Shown one piece after another: positions 62,580-64,000 of a stretch of DNA of 64,000 nucleotides (position 1 is the stretch's first letter; every line of letters starts with the position of its first letter). Under the pieces are notes generated by a model. The model did no database searches and was not told where the DNA came from. It worked only from the letters and a program-made list of their open reading frames with translations. The DNA lies in assembly GCA_002151545.1 (NCBI GenBank), contig CP021237.1:3844001-3908000 (forward strand), in the 5' to 3' direction. The position numbers and the translations under genes are program-made. Source of the stretch: Sphingobacteriaceae bacterium GW460-11-11-14-LB5 (GTDB lineage: Bacteria; Bacteroidota; Bacteroidia; Sphingobacteriales; Sphingobacteriaceae).

Positions 62580-63551
62580 TTAAAAGTCCTCGTCTAAAGA
62601 GAACGCCTGTTTGTTATTATCAGCAGAGGTTAACACACCACTTTTCTGATAATCGCCAACACGTTTTTCGAAGAAATTGGTTTTACCCTGCAATGAAATC
62701 ATTTCCATAAAATCGAATGGATTGGTTGCATTATAGATTTTTTTGTAACCCAGCTCCTGTAACCATCTATCGGCCACAAACTCAATATATTGGCTCATTA
62801 ATTTGGCATTCATACCAATTAGCGCTACTGGTAAGGCATCGGTAATAAATTCTTTTTCAATTTCTACCGCATCACTAATGATTCCGTGAACTGCTTCTTC
62901 GCTTAATTTATTGCTCAGCATGCTGTACAATAAACAGGCAAATTCGCAGTGCGAGCCTTCGTCTCTCGAGATCAACTCGTTACTGAAAGTTAAGCCTGGC
63001 ATTAAGCCACGTTTTTTCAACCAGAAAATAGAGCAGAAACTTCCGCTGAAGAAAATACCTTCAACCGCAGCAAATGCCACTAAACGTTCGGCAAAAGTTC
63101 CGTTTTCAATCCAGCGTAAAGCCCATTCTGCTTTTCTTTTTACTGCAGGAACAGTATCAATCGCGTGGAACAAACGGTCTTTTTCTTCAGGATCTTTAAT
63201 ATAAGTATCGATTAACAGGGCGTAGGTTTCGGCATGGATGTTTTCCATCATAATCTGGAAACCATAAAAACAACGTGCTTCTGGCAATTGAACCTCACTC
63301 ATGAAGTTTACTGCAAGATTTTCGTTCACGATACCATCACTAGCAGAAAAGAAAGCAAGGATGTGAGAAATGAAATGTCTTTCGCCATCATTTAAATTGT
63401 CCCAGTGTTTCTGATCGTCAGAAAGATCAATCTCTTCTGCAGTCCAAAAACTAGCTTCGGTCTTTTTATACATTTCCCAGATTGCCGGATACTTAATCGG
63501 CAAAAGCACAAATCTATCTTTGTTTTCTTGTAGTAATAATTCCTGTTCCAT
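62580..63551 (-). CDS. nrdB: Ribonucleoside-diphosphate reductase, beta (small) subunit
   Basis: Holds the diiron-tyrosyl radical cofactor. The 323-residue protein shows metal-ligand helices LNDGERHFISHILAFF, EVQLPEARCFYGFQIMMENIHAETYALL and RDEGSHCEFACLLY, and ends with the short peptide (FSLDEDF) that docks on NrdA. nrdB precedes nrdA here, opposite to the enterobacterial order. Confidence 0.95.
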   Translation of the reverse strand: MEQELLLQENKDRFVLLPIKYPAIWEMYKKTEASFWTAEEIDLSDDQKHWDNLNDGERHFISHILAFFSASDGIVNENLAVNFMSEVQLPEARCFYGFQIMMENIHAETYALLIDTYIKDPEEKDRLFHAIDTVPAVKRKAEWALRWIENGTFAERLVAFAAVEGIFFSGSFCSIFWLKKRGLMPGLTFSNELISRDEGSHCEFACLLYSMLSNKLSEEAVHGIISDAVEIEKEFITDALPVALIGMNAKLMSQYIEFVADRWLQELGYKKIYNATNPFDFMEMISLQGKTNFFEKRVGDYQKSGVLTSADNNKQAFSLDEDF

Positions 63552-64000
63552 ACGCTGATATTTTTAATTCTATTTTTTTAACAGAGCCGACAAAGGCACG
63601 CATCCATCAATTTTATATGATGATTGTAATGTCTTTTATCAAAACGCTGTTGTGAAAGTGCTAACCCTATTGCCTGGCAAACAACTGAGTTTTTAGTTAG
63701 GAAAATTTAAAATTGCAATCAGAGTGATATACGTATAAATTACTAAAAACTAAGCTTTTATATTTGTTTTCAAGCGCAAGAAGTTAAAGAACTTTGTTAT
63801 AACAAATATATATACGGTGGCCCTTTTTTGTGAACCAAAGTTGTTAACACCCTACCCAATTGCTGGGGAAAAACGATCAGCCAAATATCATTTTCAAGCG
63901 AAAAAAAAGCTAATCGTTTCTTTTCAAGGGTTTAGCAAACCAAAATGAGTGTTAATAACTTAAATTTGAGGGGTATAATAAGCCCAGAATAGAGCTAAAA
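63552..64000 (-). promoter_or_regulatory. Upstream region of nrdB at the window edge
   Basis: About 450 bases, AT-rich, with no gene seen. It contains the palindrome TATACGTATA at 63728-63737, a small hairpin CCCA-ATTGC-TGGG near 63855-63867, and TTTTCAAGCG twice (63768 and 63891). On the minus strand TGCCTTTG at about 63594-63601 is one base off the TAnnTTTG box. No NrdR-type box is convincing. Confidence 0.35.

Noticed and set aside
63552..64000. NrdR box or replication-origin-like DnaA boxes upstream of nrdB
   Set aside because: No sequence close enough to either consensus; the palindromes present are short and AT-only or nearly so.

Overview
The window is a chromosomal segment of a member of the Bacteroidetes, most likely Pedobacter or a close relative in the Sphingobacteriaceae. 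Evidence for this: two SusC/SusD pairs, TAnnTTTG-type promoter boxes, moderate AT richness, an L-threonine dehydrogenase of the short-chain (SDR) type, DUF2911 and DUF4143 proteins, and many dispersed intergenic hairpin repeats. I saw no tRNA, rRNA, CRISPR array, complete insertion sequence or phage gene.

Layout. (1) 1-15402: the 3' part of trhO, then a polysaccharide utilisation locus: a periplasmic-sensor regulator, SusC, SusD, a GH144-like lipoprotein, a GH43-like enzyme with a discoidin domain, a GH3 beta-glucosidase and an esterase. The GH144 plus GH3 pairing suggests beta-1,2-glucan as substrate. (2) 15564-17310: yebC and L-threonine dehydrogenase, on the minus strand. (3) 17834-29102: an 11-kb co-oriented cluster with a Tat hitchhiker subunit, a GMC flavoprotein with a Cx5Cx3C motif, a cytochrome c, two Gfo/Idh/MocA oxidoreductases, four sugar isomerase-like TIM barrels, a DUF1080 protein and an MFS transporter. 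Its make-up fits oxidation of glycosides to 3-keto sugars followed by non-classical cleavage. (4) 29693-38623: housekeeping genes (asd, a CDP-alcohol transferase, an AAA ATPase, a PBP4-like carboxypeptidase, GNAT, DUF2911, eno, an FtsB/DivIC-like protein, a TRIC channel) and a broken ABC ATPase. (5) 38624-48892: a 94-bp tandem repeat, a VWA protein, an L,D-transpeptidase, fabG, aguA and aguB split by a four-helix-bundle (S23-type) gene set in its own repeats, a flotillin, and a CWC zinc-ribbon-like protein. (6) 49018-58650: a second SusCD operon with two rhodanese proteins, a sulfatase, two tiny membrane proteins and a sterol-desaturase-type hydroxylase, behind a leader of about 280 nt with two strong stem-loops. 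(7) 59181-63551: an NmrA-like SDR and nrdB-nrdA.

The strongest candidates for something undescribed are the periplasmic 3-keto-sugar cluster, the sulfatase/rhodanese SusCD operon with its structured leader, and the intergenic repeat families, especially those around the S23-type gene. Everything here comes from reading the sequence by eye. No alignment, folding or database search was run, and family assignments rest on recognised motifs.
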